From Ceriagrion tenellum (lineage: Eukaryota > Arthropoda > Insecta > Odonata > Coenagrionidae): a stretch of DNA of 64,000 bases. Every line of letters starts with the position of its first letter. The stretch's first letter is position 1. The stretch spans positions 2,542,001 through 2,606,000 of the forward strand of contig OY720632.1 of NCBI GenBank assembly GCA_963169105.1, in the 5' to 3' direction. Both the position numbers and the translations under genes were made by a program. Below, one piece after another: positions 1 through 13,154 of this stretch. The notes beneath the pieces are model-generated. The model saw only the letters and a list, made by a program, of their open reading frames with translations. It had not been told where the DNA came from and did not search any database.

Positions 1-777
1 CTGAAAACTCCACTTGGCACAAATCGAGCAAAATCTGCTCTGCGGTGAATTGAAAACAGGAAAAGCGAAGAAAAAACAATCAGGTTTCCAGATATAATCG
101 TTAACGGCTGAGATAATAGAACTAATCATCACTTTTGGGAGATGAATGTGTACTTTGAGCATCTTCCGGCCTCTTGACGGATTCCCTAAACAAAATTCAG
201 CGTTTTCATTGCAACAGGGAAAAAAAGCACATACTCTAATTTCACGGTATAGCTTGAACGCTAAGCAGCGATATCAAGATGTTATTCATAAGGGTGTCAA
301 TGTGCGCCCTTATGTCGTTTAAATCAAGTCGCTTCAGACATTCGTGGGTAATGCTAAAGGAAAACACGACGCCTGTGCCCGTCGTCACCTGGACGATTTT
401 CTTAAGAAGCCACCGATATTGCAAGCTTATATCCGGGGAGCAGAAATCTAATATTGTTCATTATCTATTCCGGTACTGTACAAGAAAGGCTATGCATAGG
501 CATCTTCGAATATATTTAATGTGCACATTTTTTGCAGTGCAAATGGTAAAGTTTAATAAAACAAAGAAAAATACTTCTGCATTAATTTTTTCAGTGGAAA
601 ACGAAAAATGCGTCTCAGGTTTAAGGAGCGTATGAGTAATGTACCCATGTTCTATTACATCACATTCTTTCACAATTAGCTTTCGCCATTTTGATTTCAC
701 GGTATTTTCAATTATCGATGGACGACCAATTGTTAATTTAAAGTTTAAAAGCGGATCCTATTCATTTTGAACTATTT
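1..777. other. No recognised gene
   Basis: The stretch has open frames of 60-118 codons on both strands, including an overlapping pair around positions 242-635. None shows a domain I recognise, and composition is not coding-like. I see no repeat termini. Confidence 0.5.
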
Positions 778-975
778 GTTTGGGTTTTTGTACCTGCCAC
801 CTGTTTTGGGTTTGGACTTGCGCAGTGGGAGGAGGTAGCTCGGGCGCATGCGCGTGCTGCTCCTCCTATCTGCCGCCGTCCGGCCTGTTCGCCTCCCCCC
901 GTCTCAATCGCTCATCTCTCTCTCTCGCCTTCACGTCAGCCAGCAGCAGCTGCCCGACCGAACAGTGAGACTTAC
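778..975. promoter_or_regulatory. GC/CpG-rich block with NRF-1-like palindrome
   Basis: An abrupt GC-rich island in AT-rich surroundings. It contains the palindrome GCGCATGCGC at 844-853, which matches the core of the NRF-1/Ewg binding site found in many animal promoters, followed by pyrimidine-rich sequence. A weak splice-donor-like ACAGTGAGA lies at about 962-970. This could be the promoter and non-coding first exon of a gene whose other exons lie elsewhere, but I see no coding exon to pair with it. Confidence 0.25.
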
Positions 976-2060
976 AGTCCACTTCTTAATAAACGGAAGG
1001 AACTTTGTAAATCAGCGTATTGTCTTTAACTTTACTCCGCACACTATTTTTACTAAATTTTAGATAGAATAGCTTACATTATTTTCATGCTATTTTGATT
1101 ATAGGTTTAGCATCAGGAGATTGAGTTTGGTGCAGTTATATTTAAGTATGAAAATAAACAATTTGCTTGTTTTATTCTACTCTTGAACGCTTAGTTACCC
1201 TCGCGTGAGACGTATCATTTGATAAATGTTTATTCTCACGTTGTGTTCGACCGTTGTGCTTGTGAATTCAGTTTGGATAGGAGAGGATTTCACTCTTAAG
1301 GTGACGAATATTCGCGGAATCCGGACTAATGCGCTTATATAACACATATGTTTGTATTATTCTTATGTATATACGTTCAGAAAAAAGGAACGCTCCTAGC
1401 TGCATTGACGATATTTTCACTGCATCCACTCCAAGCGTGGGAAGGCAATTCTCTCAAAAAGGTCAGTTTTCTCAGGAATCTGTGAGGGAGTGAAGTTAGG
1501 ATATTACTGGATTCCGTGCGAAGCATACGGGAAACAGATTCAGCATGGCCTTCAATGAAGATATTTCTTTTGCAATTGCAACTAATTTATAGTCAGTACC
1601 TACTTCAGCATTAAAATTTAAGCTTGAGTTACCAGAAACCCGCGAGAAGTTTACCAGGGAATGCAGAGAGTTATTTTGGTAAGCCATCGAGAAAGATGCT
1701 CAGAGTAATACTCGAAGTGGAGACGCAGCATAGTCGAATATTTCAAGTGCAAGGGTAAATTAATGGATAAGATTTTTTATTTTGTTTTACTTTTTACCGA
1801 CTAGGTAATGAATTCTTTACCTTAGTAATTTTCTTCGTCGGCATGTTATTATTGGTATTGATTGATATTAACTGATCCCATTATGGTCACTCATAGCCCA
1901 AAATAACGCCCACCCTAATTGGCCTTCGGTCGCAAAAACATCGGATTTGTATTCAGGAGGCAAATTACCACGATTAATAGCTAATATCTGTTCAATGAAT
2001 ATAGGTATTGAATTATGGCTATTTTTTGTGAATTACCTCTCATTGCGATTGGCGTCACGT
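976..2060. other. No recognised gene
   Basis: AT-rich sequence. Short open frames, for example minus strand 1496-1687, have no recognisable motif. Confidence 0.5.
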
Positions 2061-2420
2061 GCAATTCAGTCTTGGAGAGTGCCATGGTTGAACTGTACGT
2101 GGCGCGGGAGGAGTTGTCGAGAATCGTACTCACTTCCGAAGACGTCGCCGATGTCCTGATCCGATTAATTACTCGCCCCCTACCCGCCTTCGCCTTCACT
2201 GTCGAGGCCGAGAAAAGAAGCAAGAGGATGGAGAAGTGGAATGGATGCGGGCAGGAAGTACTGTTCCGCGCAGAATTAGAACTACCAGAGTGAGTGAGTG
2301 AGTGCGAATAAAAGACGACTCCGCGGGGCGCGCAACCGCTTCCACTCACTCTCCCATCGCATATCGATTGCGCGATCAGCTGAGGAGACCTCGCGACGAC
2401 CGCGGATGAGTGATTCAATA
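2061..2420. other. GC-rich island, unassigned
   Basis: A GC-rich block with open frames on both strands (plus 2015-2293, minus 1981-2418). It contains a short GTGA-type tandem run at about 2290-2303. Neither translation resembles a known family. It could be an exon or promoter, but the sequence alone does not decide. Confidence 0.3.
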
Positions 2421-5215
2421 TTCCAAACTTTTAATTCCATCTTTTTTGTTTATTCATTAAAAAAAACCGGATATCTGTAATGGCTTGTGTTGTTTGCCGA
2501 AAACCAAAATTAAGGTGAAAAATATGCGGATTTTATTTCGTGAATATAATTTAAATGAGGACTTTTTTCCTGACCAAGAGCACTACATAAGGACGCGACT
2601 CTCGATGCGCTTTCACGCTTAAATTACTGTTGCAGGATAATAGCGTTCCGGAACTTGCCGATAGATGGCATTGGTACGATAGAGAATCATATATGCAACG
2701 AGTACCTAGTGCATTGCAGTGAAGGGAGTCCGTAGTATGTACGTGCGGTAAAACGAAGAGAATTTGGTTTAAAAGGGTTTGCGGATTTGTTTTGTGCCGG
2801 AGTGCTCTACGGGGTGTTATGTGATGATGAACATTAACATTTATGTCCCAAGTTTCAGGGACTTTCTTGAGCTGAATCTGTGCATTTTTATTTTAGCAGT
2901 TGACCTGCATCTTCTAACATTCTAAATTTTAAAGTTAATCGTTGTGGAACTTCAATTCTTTCGCTTCTATTGGCAACAAAGGCGAGATGGGACATTTCAG
3001 CCCTTATGCAGTGTTCTTGTTCCTGACGTACGAGTCGACTGCAGCGCCATTTCTATGGAATTACCTAATTTTGATTTAAAAATATCGTATCAATTCGATG
3101 GAAATTAAAATCTAAGAAGGTAAGATGCTTATCTTTTTTCGTTTTCTCAGGATTTATTATTTCTTTGTCACGGTGTTCAGCGAAAATTATATTCACTAGA
3201 CGCACAGTACCTATGTATCTCCATTTTCTCCATTGAACATCATGTAATTTCAAGATCAATCATAGAATGAAATAACGAGGAAAGGTAGCATCATTTCTCT
3301 CATTTAATATAGTGATCACATTTTTCTACAAGTTGACGAAATATGAATGAAGTATCACGCAAGTCATATCGCGGTCGCGGTGAAATCACTTTGAGGAAGC
3401 GAACGCCCATTTCTCCAACGGCTCCCGCTCATCACCGTTTCGCCATCCCGACCTATCTGCTTCCCAATCAATGCAGCTGACACGTGCGCAGAAATGGATG
3501 AAAGAGTTTCGCAAGGTTGGGAATTAAATGATTTCCAAAAGCTCTAATAAAATGGAATGGAGTGGGATACCGTGCTTTCCCTGCGTATGAACTTCTCAAA
3601 GTTTGCTCGCGCTTCCGTCCGGGTGAGGATAGCATCCATGATGGCCGACGTTTCGATATCTGACACGTGCATCATTCTCAGGGCCTCTGCCCTGAAAATT
3701 AAATGGAGTTTAAGACAGTTTGAGGGAAATGTAACTTTTCGTAAACTTCGACAAATTCTGGCCTCATTTTATAGAAAGAGGTCTCGTATTTCCAGCGATA
3801 ACATAATATATTTGGTATTTATTATTATACTTTGCGAGATATTCGCTGAAACGCTGAAACCATCTTACGTAGGAAATGGTATGGGCACACATTCCAGACT
3901 TTACTAAAGAAAAGAGGATTTTCTGCCGCATAGATTTCGTTACGAACTTAACGAGTGAGTCTCATGATCTCTCAACTATTTTTTAATATAAAGCAATCGC
4001 TCAACGGAGTAATTATTATATATCTGCTAAAAAAATCATTGGTTTTAATGGTGTTTTAAGAGTACGGAATGAATAAAATGACTTGGGTTGAAATAGATTT
4101 CTATTCAGTTAATTGATGAGAAATTTAGTAATTTAAAAAAAATGAGCCATTAATTTTCTTATATTCACTCCATGCCTCTTAGTTTCTTTAATACAAAAAA
4201 TTTGAATTTGCGGTTATGGCTTGGGATATATGTCGCTTCAACAACCTTAATTCAAGTACTCAAAATTCAAATTCGCACGCCAACGATTCCATATACGGAT
4301 TCATTTTCGAAATGATGCAGTTTATAAAGGTACAGAGGTATCTCTTGAATCTTTCACCAGTGTTCCATAATGACAAGCAAAATTTAGTTGTCATGAATTC
4401 GTAAACGCATTGCGGTAAATGGAGAATATATTCCACACCAAACTCATAAGCATAAGTATTAAATGCAAAGGACTTTATTTGCGGAGAGATTTTCGTGTCA
4501 TTCGTATCATTTGTATTTAAAACGATTATGAACAAAAAATTCAATACCGTAGGAAAAAATTGATTAGTTGATAGGCAGATAAATTATTTTATACTAAATA
4601 CATATTCTTCGGCCTACTTCTGTGGTATACTGCATAACGTTTCGCTACCCGAAGGTTTCAGTAAGTCAGCCCCATCGCAAGCTACGTGCGAGAATTCACA
4701 CTAGATAGGTCGGTTAAAATAATCATTCGTGGCGTAGTTTGCGTAGATTCAGTGGCCACCTACTATTTCAATCCTCCACGCGAGGATTCACAAAATGCAT
4801 TTCATGACAAAAATTAACGTTAGGGTTAAATTACAATGACTCTACTTTTTTGTCAAAGCATCTAATGGATCTACGCCTATGAGTGCTAAGGAAGAATTTA
4901 TCTCATTTGACCATAGCACAAATATGTTCTGCTTCCGCAGGAATCTGGATGTGAGTAAGAGTTATTGAGAAGTACAGAGTAATCAGTTTCTAGTCGATCA
5001 ATCTTCAGGTTGGGAAGGTGAAGACCTTGATGTTTTTACGTTGAAATTTATATATCACTATCGTGCACCATTTACATTTGCACTGCATGCCCGGGGGAAT
5101 ATACTGTTGTATATCCATTACGAAAGTCTTTAACTTACACATTTACTAAGGACTAGTTTGTAAGCCAATTTTCAAAGAAGATAGGCCCACAAACTAGAAA
5201 ACAGGGAGTGAAATT
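2421..5215. other. No recognised gene or repeat
   Basis: Mostly AT-rich, non-coding-looking sequence. The longest open frame (plus 3557-3907) has no recognisable domain. Confidence 0.5.
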
Positions 5216-5640
5216 ATTCGCGTGGAGTTAGGCAATCCATAGATCGGATACATGGACCATTGGAAAAGATGACCAAAACAGACCAGAGGCCTTCAAAACC
5301 TGGTGGAAGGGGAGGATGCTGAAGGTCAATTGGACGCAAAAGGTTAGAAATGATGAATTTTCAGAGGAGTAGAAGAGGAAGGACTATACCTATAGAACAC
5401 AATGCAGAAAGAAGAACCAGATGGATTGCTCATGTCCTGAGGCACAGTGGGTTTGTGAGTAAAATAGAGGGAAAATTCCCCAGAGGAAGACCCAGGAATA
5501 AGTTCATGGACCAAATAAAGAGGAAAGTGTAATGGGAGAAGTACCATGGAAGTAAGGGAGCTGGCATTAGATAGGGAAGAAGGGCGGAGGGCTGCAGGCA
5601 ACCAGTCTGATAACTGATCGTCCAACGATGAGTGAAATGG
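5216..5640 (+). pseudogene. RTE-like LINE, 3' end of ORF2 (degenerate)
   Basis: Translation in shifting frames gives the C-terminal tail typical of the endonuclease/reverse-transcriptase LINEs that end in a WIGHVLRH-type block. I read TRWIAHVLRHSG and then KFPRGRPRNKFMDQI in the frame at 5350-5532. A preceding segment reads EAFKTWWKGRMLKV (about 5285-5330), and a trailing one reads LALDREEGRRAAG (about 5560-5600). The order matches the family: thumb/C-terminal region, then the GRGRP-like basic motif, then the LA-DRE-WR end. The reverse-transcriptase core is absent and at least two frame breaks occur, so this is a 5'-truncated dead copy. Confidence 0.7.
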
Positions 5641-6639
5641 AAACAATTGAAACAAATTTATCGCCGGTTTAATAGTTGCATTATGGAAGAAATAATGGGA
5701 AAATTAAACGGGGAACACCGTTTTGGGATAGAAACTTTGGCAGCAATAATTCCGGTGCTTAGTACAGGCTAAAAATGGAAAAGTATGCGCATGCATATTA
5801 AACTCTAACTGAGGCATATTTTACGAAGTTATTTTTAATTCCACTGTTAGGTGGTTGCCGAGTTTGGGACTTTTCCGTGGGCGTGGATAAATCTCAGCAT
5901 CCGGCGACTAAGGAACACCTCTGAATAAACTTGTGGTTACCCTTGAAAACCAGCCATAAAGATGAACTATTTTTTTAAGCTATGAAGGCCAATAGATTGA
6001 AGCAAAAAATATATAAGCATGATATTTGCTTCGCTATTTTTTTCTTCCTGCTGCTGCTGCTACTTAATAACTCGGACCGACCCGTATTACAGGCTATCGC
6101 CATCATAGAGGCCACTGAATTCAAAAGAAGAAAAAAAAACAAAATTCATCGAATTTTGGACACTTATAAACGCTTCCTTTTGACTGATATTCATCGATGT
6201 GAACTCCTTTAAATTTTGGACCTTTGAAAGTTTACCAAAATTAATCTCTGATACGCTGTACTTAGTTTTCTTAATCCCTCTTTATAATACTTCTGGATGA
6301 TCATCGCACGACTTTTATGTCTGCTTCGTGGAGTACCCACTGGCCAAGAGGTCGAAGCTGTGCGCTTAACTCTTAAATGTGGCTCAATAATGGGAAGCCA
6401 TTCTTTTCTAGAACGATCGATCTTCCTGCTCACAAAATACGAAAAGTTGTAGTTGTTTTCAAAAGATTAATTCACGTTTCTGCAATTCATTAGAATAAGC
6501 TACACTTAGTGCATCAAATGACTGTACTTTGCATTTCAGCTGGTCATTGGCTGATGTTCCCGTTTGTCTCTTAAATATGGCTCCGAACGTGGCCCGTGCT
6601 GTCAAGATGGACCTTTTTTTATTTTTTGCATTAGTGGTC
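5641..6639. other. No recognised gene
   Basis: AT-rich. It includes a short CTG trinucleotide run at about 6048-6062. Two similar words (CTCTTAAATGTGGCTC near 6370 and CTCTTAAATATGGCTC near 6567) hint at an old duplicated repeat that I cannot classify. Confidence 0.4.
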
Positions 6640-6971
6640 TGGAAAAAAATCAACATTGAGTAGTTTGTATGATTTCTCAACTATTTTTGAAAATGAATCA
6701 TATTGTCACCGCAGTAGGTTCTTGGGTATCGCAAAAAACCTTTTGTTTTCATGGAGTTTCAAACGCACCGCGTGAAAAAAATGAGTCAAGTTAGACTTAT
6801 TTAGATATTTTCATTTGATTACTTACCATTTCTGTCATATAAACTATATTATTGCACCATTATTAACGCAATATTTAATTGATGTGTCCATACAGCTGGT
6901 GAAATTAAAACTTATGATTCTAATATGGTCTTTATTATGACTGAGGAACTATCTAGCTCGGACTATCTTAA
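6640..6971 (-). repeat. TTAA-flanked MITE-like repeat, copy D (truncated)
   Basis: Minus-strand copy of the family seen complete at 9829-10390, 11661-12213 and 19848-20375. Its 5' terminus (minus strand TTAAGATAGTCCGAGC...) lies at 6971, and alignable sequence runs down to about 6640. The distal half and second terminal repeat are missing. Confidence 0.7.
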
Positions 6972-7529
6972 TCAGTAGAATTCAAGTAAATAGGTAAACG
7001 AAGACAGGGTAATGTCGTAACATTTCACAACTTCTGCCGTCTTACCGGAACCTCCCAGGTAATAGTGGGGACTTTCCGGAAGACGAAGAAATCGCGCACA
7101 GGTTGGCTTGTCTAATACATAGCACGCTCCGGAGGAGGGAGTCGCGACAGGGAACCATTGAACTTCCATTAACTCGAGACTCGACACGGGCGGTTGCGAC
7201 GGACGCTCCATTGAGTCCGCTTGCGTCTCTCTCGGCTCCTCGTCACTGCGGCCCGCGCATTTCATTTAGGCTCCGTGCGGCCCCGCGCCTCCCTACTTCC
7301 CTCTCGGGTCGAGAAGTTCCCGCCCCTGGCGAGGCGAATTAAATGCAATGATCACCTCTTCGCCCTCCCTCCCTCCCCACCCTCGCAAACCGTCGCAAGA
7401 CGGCAGCTAACCAAATCGCTTCCGGTTAATCCCGAGCTCTCCTCCGGGGTCAACCTCCCACGGCCCCAGGGGGGGGGGATCGGGCGTCCACCCTCCCAAC
7501 CGTCATCTTATTCCTCAGGGTGAGGGAGG
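6972..7529. other. GC-rich island, unassigned
   Basis: A strongly GC-rich block with open frames on several strands but low-complexity Pro/Arg/Ser-rich translations, and a run of nine G at about 7470-7478. I see no recognisable protein. It could be a promoter island or part of an unknown repeat next to the CR1-like LINE. Confidence 0.3.
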
Positions 7530-9300
7530 AAGGAGATCTGTATGTTTACTTAAAATATTTAATTAAAAATTCATGTAAACAATTCCTTAGTCACTATTTA
7601 CACGTTCCAGTTTCCTTTCCATTCCTGTCCTATGACGCGTCCTGCGCATGCGTTCTAATCTATTCCGGGTGGCGTCGAGTAAAAGAATATACTTTGAAAC
7701 CTTCGACTTCTTTAACCTATTTTTAAAAATACATGATTTTTCTGGGAAGGGTTCAAATATTTTTGCTGGTAGGTTGTTACAGAGCCGTATGGTCCTGTTC
7801 AAGAAGGAGAACTGTTTTACATTTGTCCTTCGTGATCGACACTTTATCTTGAACTGGCGATAATTTTTTCCCACAAAGTTTGGCTTTATTGTGTCCTTCG
7901 CAAATTCATGCCATGCTTTTCCCTCGCTCACTATTCTGTAAATCCCACACATAGCCCGCTCCTTATTCCTCCTAAACCTGTAAACTCTCCCATCCCAGTG
8001 CTCAAAGCATTTCTGTTACGCTCTCTGATTTATTGTGTTTCCCTAGAACATACCTAGCCGCTTTTCTTTACACCGTCTCCAAGTTCATCACTTCTCCTTT
8101 CTTGTGTGGGTCCCATACAAGGGATGCGTACTCTAGCGTTGGTCGAACCAGGGTTTTAAAAGCCTTCTCTTTAGTGGCCGCGCTGCTCCGTTTGAGGTTT
8201 CTCATTACCCAATGAAACATTTTGAAAGCTTTTTTAATAACGTGTTCCACGTTTAAACCCCATTCTAAATTCTTAGTTAAATAGACTCCTAAGTATTTAA
8301 AGCTATCCGATTTTGGAATTAAATAGCCGGACAATTCGTAATTTCTATTTTCGGTCTTTTTTCTATTGCTGAAGTTCACATATTTCCATTTATTTACATT
8401 TATAGCCATCCCATTTCTCGATACCCAATTCTTTAATTTGTTCACGTCATCCTGAAGGGCTTCATGATCAATCTGATTTTCAACCTTTCGATAAATAATG
8501 CAGTCATCCGCGAAAAGCCTTATGTTAAAATTTATTTTTTCCGGGAGATCATTGAGGTAAACTAAAAACAATAATGGTCCAAGGACGCTTCCTTGAGGAA
8601 CACCAGACGTTACTCTCGTTGTCTCTGAGCATTCATCTTCTACCTTAAGCCTTTGTGTCCTGCCTTTGAGGAATTCGTTGACCCACAAGGCATTCTTCCA
8701 TCTATCTGCATTGATAACTTCCTCATCTTAAGCAACAGCCGTTCGTGATCAACTCTATCAAAGGCTTTTGACAGATCGACTATTACTGCGTCTAATTCTA
8801 TTCCCGCATCTATAGAGTCGGCAATGTCATGACAAAAACCTAACAGACGAGTTTCAGGTGAGTGGCCTTTTCTATATCCATGTTGGCGATTGAACACCCA
8901 ATTCTCGCGCGCCCATAAATCCCAAGGGTAATTTGCAACAATCTTTTCCAACAACTTGCAGACTACGGAAGTCAAGCTTACCGGTCAATAATTTTCAACA
9001 AGATCTTTATCTCTTCCTTTGAAGATTGGTACTACTTGTGCCTTCTTCCAGTCACTTGGTAAGACATTGTTGTTCATGATAACATTGAATAAATGGCTAA
9101 TGTAATTTGAAACGGCCAAACCACCCAATTTCAGTAAATCAATAGAAATACCATCGGGTCCTTCTGACTTATTCTTTCGCATTTTTCTAATTTTTTCGAA
9201 AATTTCTGAGTTTGAAGTATGCTCTGTGATATCGTAAAAAGTGAAGCGACCGCTCTGCCGAAGCAAAGCATGCATGACGTGTGCTCCCATGCGAGTAATA
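7530..9300 (-). pseudogene. CR1-like non-LTR retrotransposon, RT region (degenerate)
   Basis: Minus strand, read in several frames from about 9290 down to 7540. The order of motifs is that of a LINE reverse transcriptase. The N-terminal fingers read KMRKNKSEGPDGISIDLLK (8985-9290). A segment QVVPIFKGRDKD precedes a degraded NYRPVSLTSV block. The palm A-box reads VIVDLSKAFDRVDHERL (8640-8975). The B-box reads GVPQGSVLGPLLFLVYLND and the catalytic box LFADDCIIYRKV (8068-8688). The thumb reads FKYLGVYLTKNLEW, and a C-terminal tail follows to about 7587. The catalytic Asp pair survives, but there are at least three frame breaks. No endonuclease or ORF1 remains upstream, so the copy is 5'-truncated. 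Jockey-superfamily affinity (CR1-like) is inferred from the motif wording. Confidence 0.85.
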
Positions 9301-9357
9301 GTCGTGGGAAGATATTTTGAAAATGATGAACTTGCTTACAATTTTAATTGTGTTTAT

Positions 9358-9424
9358 TTTGGACTACTTTAAATCTCGAATGTGGTCTCTGTTATAATTA
9401 GGGAACTATCACGCTCGCACTGCC
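9358..9424 (-). repeat. TTAA MITE-like repeat, fragment E
   Basis: About 55-65 bp on the minus strand align with the 5' terminal segment of the repeat family (compare 20310-20375): the TCGAATGTGG, AGGGAACTATC and CTCGCACT words occur in the same order. The rest of the element is absent. Confidence 0.5.
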
Positions 9425-9828
9425 TAAAGCGACCTATTCTTAATTGAAAAGCAACATGTTTACCAAATATTCTACTGAATAAAATGCTACCTGTATTGAT
9501 TCCATCGCATACGAACATTAGAAGAGCAGTGAGATGTTATTTTTACCATTAGTAATCAACGGCTTATTCAGGTCTACGTAAGAAGTCACATTGAGAACCA
9601 TTGTAACTCTCGGCCAACCGCTAAACTGACTTTTGTTTTCAATCACATTCCACTCAGTTTTTCCAATTCTGAAAGTCTTTTGTTGGCTTAAATTATGCAA
9701 AAAAATGATAACGATTATCTTAGTGCGCAGGCCAACAAAAATGATGGTTAGATTGAATTTGCCTTTTATACTTGTATTTTTTGAACGTCATAAAATGGCA
9801 CGGCAAACATTATCCTCGGCTGTATCGT
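9425..9828. other. No recognised feature
   Basis: AT-rich spacer between repeat copies. Nothing identifiable. Confidence 0.5.
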
Positions 9829-10390
9829 TTAAGGTAGTCCGAGGGAGATAGTTGTCCCTAGTCATACTAGAGACCATATTCGAATTTTATGTTTTAATTT
9901 CACCAGCACACACATCAACTAAATATTCCATTATTAATGGTGCAATAAAATTGTTTTATATGACAGAAATTGTAAGTAATAAAATGAAAATATCCAAATA
10001 AGTCTTCAACTTGACTCATTTTTTTTCGCACGGTGCGTTTGAAACTCCATCAAAACGGAAGGTTTATTGTGATCCCGAAGAATTTACAACGGTGACAATA
10101 TGATTTATTTTCATAAATAGTTGAGAAAACACACAAACTACACACTGTTCGTTATTTTACGACATCTAAACGTTAGAAATTCCTCATTTTGTAAATAATG
10201 TCTTTCTGGAGTGCATACACGTACCATTTCCCAAGTAAAATGGGTTGGTATTTTTTAGCAAATATCTCGGAAAGTAATGTGGTAGGGGGTTGAATGTTGT
10301 GGATAATTTGAAGGGTGAGATTATTTTCTTTAAAACGAGACCGAATTCATTGATTTCTAAGTAAAATGGTTTTCGCTCAAACTACCTTAA
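9829..10390 (+). mobile_element. TTAA-flanked MITE-like element, copy A (complete)
   Basis: 562 bp bounded by TTAA at 9829-9832 and 10387-10390. The left end reads TTAAGGTAGTCCGAGGGA. The reverse complement of the right end reads TTAAGGTAGTTTGAGCGA, giving an imperfect terminal inverted repeat of about 18-20 bp. There is no coding capacity. TTAA duplication is the signature of piggyBac-type transposition, so this may be a non-autonomous piggyBac derivative, but the terminal bases differ from those of the piggyBac-like copy at 58,367-61,986. Confidence 0.75.
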
Positions 10391-11660
10391 ACTTCGTGTT
10401 CTCGCCAGATACGCCATCGCTTATGTCCCTCCCTGCCCCTCTCCGTTCTAATTCCGCCGTATCCTTCAAAATGATGTCTTGAACATTCTCCGATACGAAT
10501 ACTTTCCTTACCAAAACAAGTGGAAACAGCTTGAGGCAGCCCACACTAACTTTTTACTGCCGTTTTGTTAATTAGCCAATTTTTATAAAAAAATAATTTT
10601 ATGATTGAATCTATCATTTAGATTTATTCCTCATCGGCTCAAGTTTATGAGTGCGGGATGGTTTTTAGTTTTGATGTAACCCATTAGAGTTATTTCGAGA
10701 TAATAGCGCAGTTGTCAGTTAGAAATTCAGCCAGTCAGTAAACACCTCCGGCGTCATATGTGGGCAAGGGATCACTTGACCGAAGCGTCCATGACGGTGG
10801 CCTTCGTTTAAATCATACGGTCGTGAAATATTATTTACTTGTAATCTCTTTCTAAGCCAAATTAGTGTATTTCAGCAGTGCGATTATCTTGGACGGTGCT
10901 ACCATTTGGTGCATTCGAGTCAATGTATTTCAGCAAGATAGGGAAACAGTTTACATTGATAATTTCACGAGTTTTACAAGTTTTTATCTAGCATCCCATT
11001 CTTCCCTTCTAGGACGTAGCAACTGCGTCCCTTCACCAATCAATGTTTGCTGAAGTGTCACTTTCTTTTACTCAGTAAATTGAAGGCTTTCCCTGTTTTT
11101 GCATTTCTCCAGCACTCCAGGAATCAATACATTGACCAACGGAAGAATTCCTGCAAAAACAACTGAGGGTAACTTTTCACCGAGGAAGGAGAAATATGTC
11201 TGACGACGGGGAAAGGAAAAAGGGCAGAGCACATGAGCGCTTCTCATGGGGCACGAGCGGAGGGAGCTTTCTAGAATGAGAAGCATCTACACTCAGCAAA
11301 AACAACTAACCTCGAATCCAGAAAACTCTCCAGCAAGCAGAAGTGTTGAATTTATCTTTTGCTTTTGCGATAGGGAGAAGTGGACCGAGACGGAAAAATG
11401 TGTAAAAAATTAAGACAACGGAAATGTGATGTTCTAGCGGAGATTATAGAAATCAGTCTGCCGTATGGAAAACAATCATGTAAAAGACGTACAAGGGTTG
11501 TTTTTAAAGGTAATCTTTCCGGTGCCAGTGAAAATAAGATACACTATTTGGACTCTTGAGAGAACTAACTCTATAATTCATATTGTCCGACTCACATCAG
11601 GTTCGAAGTATATTTTTGAGTCTATTGAGCAAAGAGGATTAACATTTCGCTCGCGAATAT
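10391..11660. other. No recognised gene
   Basis: Short open frames only (for example plus 10865-11053, minus 11068-11286). No recognisable domain, repeat terminus or RNA gene. Confidence 0.5.
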
Positions 11661-12213
11661 TTAAGGTAGTCCGAGCGAGATAGTTCCCCAGTCATAATAG
11701 AGACCATATTCGATTTATACGTTTTAATTTCACCGGTTGTTGGACACATCAATTAAATATTGCATAATTAATGGTGAAATAATATAGTTTTACATGACTG
11801 AAATTGTAAGTAATCAAATGAAAATATCTAAATAAGTCTTTAACTTGAATCATTTTTTTCGCAGGGTGCATTTGAAACTCCATAAAAACGAAAGGTTTTT
11901 TGTGATACACCAGAACCTACTGCGGTGACAATATGATTAATTTTCAAAAATAGTTGAGAAAACACACAAACTACACACTGTTAATATTTTGTCACGAGAT
12001 CTAAGTGTAGGAAATGCCTAATTTTTAATAGAAAGACTCTCCGGAGTGCCTACACGTACCATTTCTATAATATATAGCAAGCAAATATCTCCGAAAGTAA
12101 TGCGGTAAGGGGTTGAATATTTGGTGTCAATGGAAGGATGATACCTTTTTCTTTAAAATGAGACCAAATTCACTTATTTCTAGGAAAATGGTATTTCGCT
12201 CAAACCACCTTAA
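11661..12213 (+). mobile_element. TTAA-flanked MITE-like element, copy B (complete)
   Basis: 553 bp. The left end TTAAGGTAGTCCGAGCGA starts at 11661. The right end (reverse complement TTAAGGTGGTTTGAGCGA) finishes at 12213. It is colinear with copy A throughout. It has no transposase. Confidence 0.75.
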
Positions 12214-13154
12214 CGATGCAGTTTCCCGAGAAAAGGGAGTGAAAAATTCGCAGAAACCAAACATTTCAGTGATGACTGCTGGCGATGGTACGGTTTTGAC
12301 GCAATTTGTGGATTTTTCGGGTATCTTTCGAGTTAAGTGCCAGGTAATTTTTACGTAAGGCGACTGGTACCTTTCTAACGCTCTCTCTCTCTCTCTTTCT
12401 CTACGCAGGGCGACGTAAGAATTCACGAAACTCCCTCAGACTTACCCCGATTATCTTACGTAAGTTTTCATACATATTCGTTTGCATGCAAATTGAGTAA
12501 ATTTTCGCCGAGTTCTTTTTGTTCCCAATGGGACATGGTTGGGATAGTCTTTGCTTGAGCCACGAATCAATGGGTGTTTATTGAGTTCAAAGACTTCAAG
12601 AGAGTGAGTGTTGGGAACAACTGCTGAGGAGGGAAAGCGCTCGGTAGTTTCAAAGATTCATACTACGATTTTCAGTGCCTACGGTAATTCAGAGAAAGGA
12701 AATAAAACCGAGTAACATCTCATGCAAGATGTTCTAGAGCCGCTTAACCTCCCCAATGTAAGAGGAACGCAACCCCACCCCCACCCCCCCATCCCATGAA
12801 AAGTCTTACGTAATAATTCAGTAGCTCCGTAATAGCTACTTCACTCAAAAATGTTCCCGTAAGACAGAGTGCTTTTGTAAAGTAATTGTATTTAATTACT
12901 CTTATGATTATGCTGGTCTATGATGCTGGGTAGAACTTAAAATTCTCAGGACTAGCCGATAAAAGATGTTTTCATGCAAGATTCACTATTATTGAACGCT
13001 TTATATCATAATGAAATAGCTTTGGATACTAAGTGATGTGGGGAAACAACTTCGTGAACTTCGTGAATTTTTTTTCCTGAAAAAGTCAAGTACAATCACT
13101 TTTGTTCAGTTTCTGAAACCATATTTACAATCATATCCTTATTATTTACAAACG
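12214..13154. other. Unassigned; CT microsatellite at 12380-12402
   Basis: A (CT)n tract lies at 12380-12402 and is followed by CTACGCAG, so together it resembles a polypyrimidine tract and 3' splice site; I see no coding exon after it. The remainder is AT-rich without recognisable genes. Confidence 0.4.

Noticed and set aside
2015..2418. Overlapping open frames in the 2-kb GC island as a gene
   Set aside because: Both strands are open only because of GC content; no motif supports either.
7103..7523. Open frames in the 7.1-7.5 kb GC island
   Set aside because: Low-complexity translations with no recognisable domain or splice structure.
12380..12420. Polypyrimidine tract plus CAG as a real 3' splice site
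   Set aside because: No coding exon follows; it is a microsatellite that mimics the signal.
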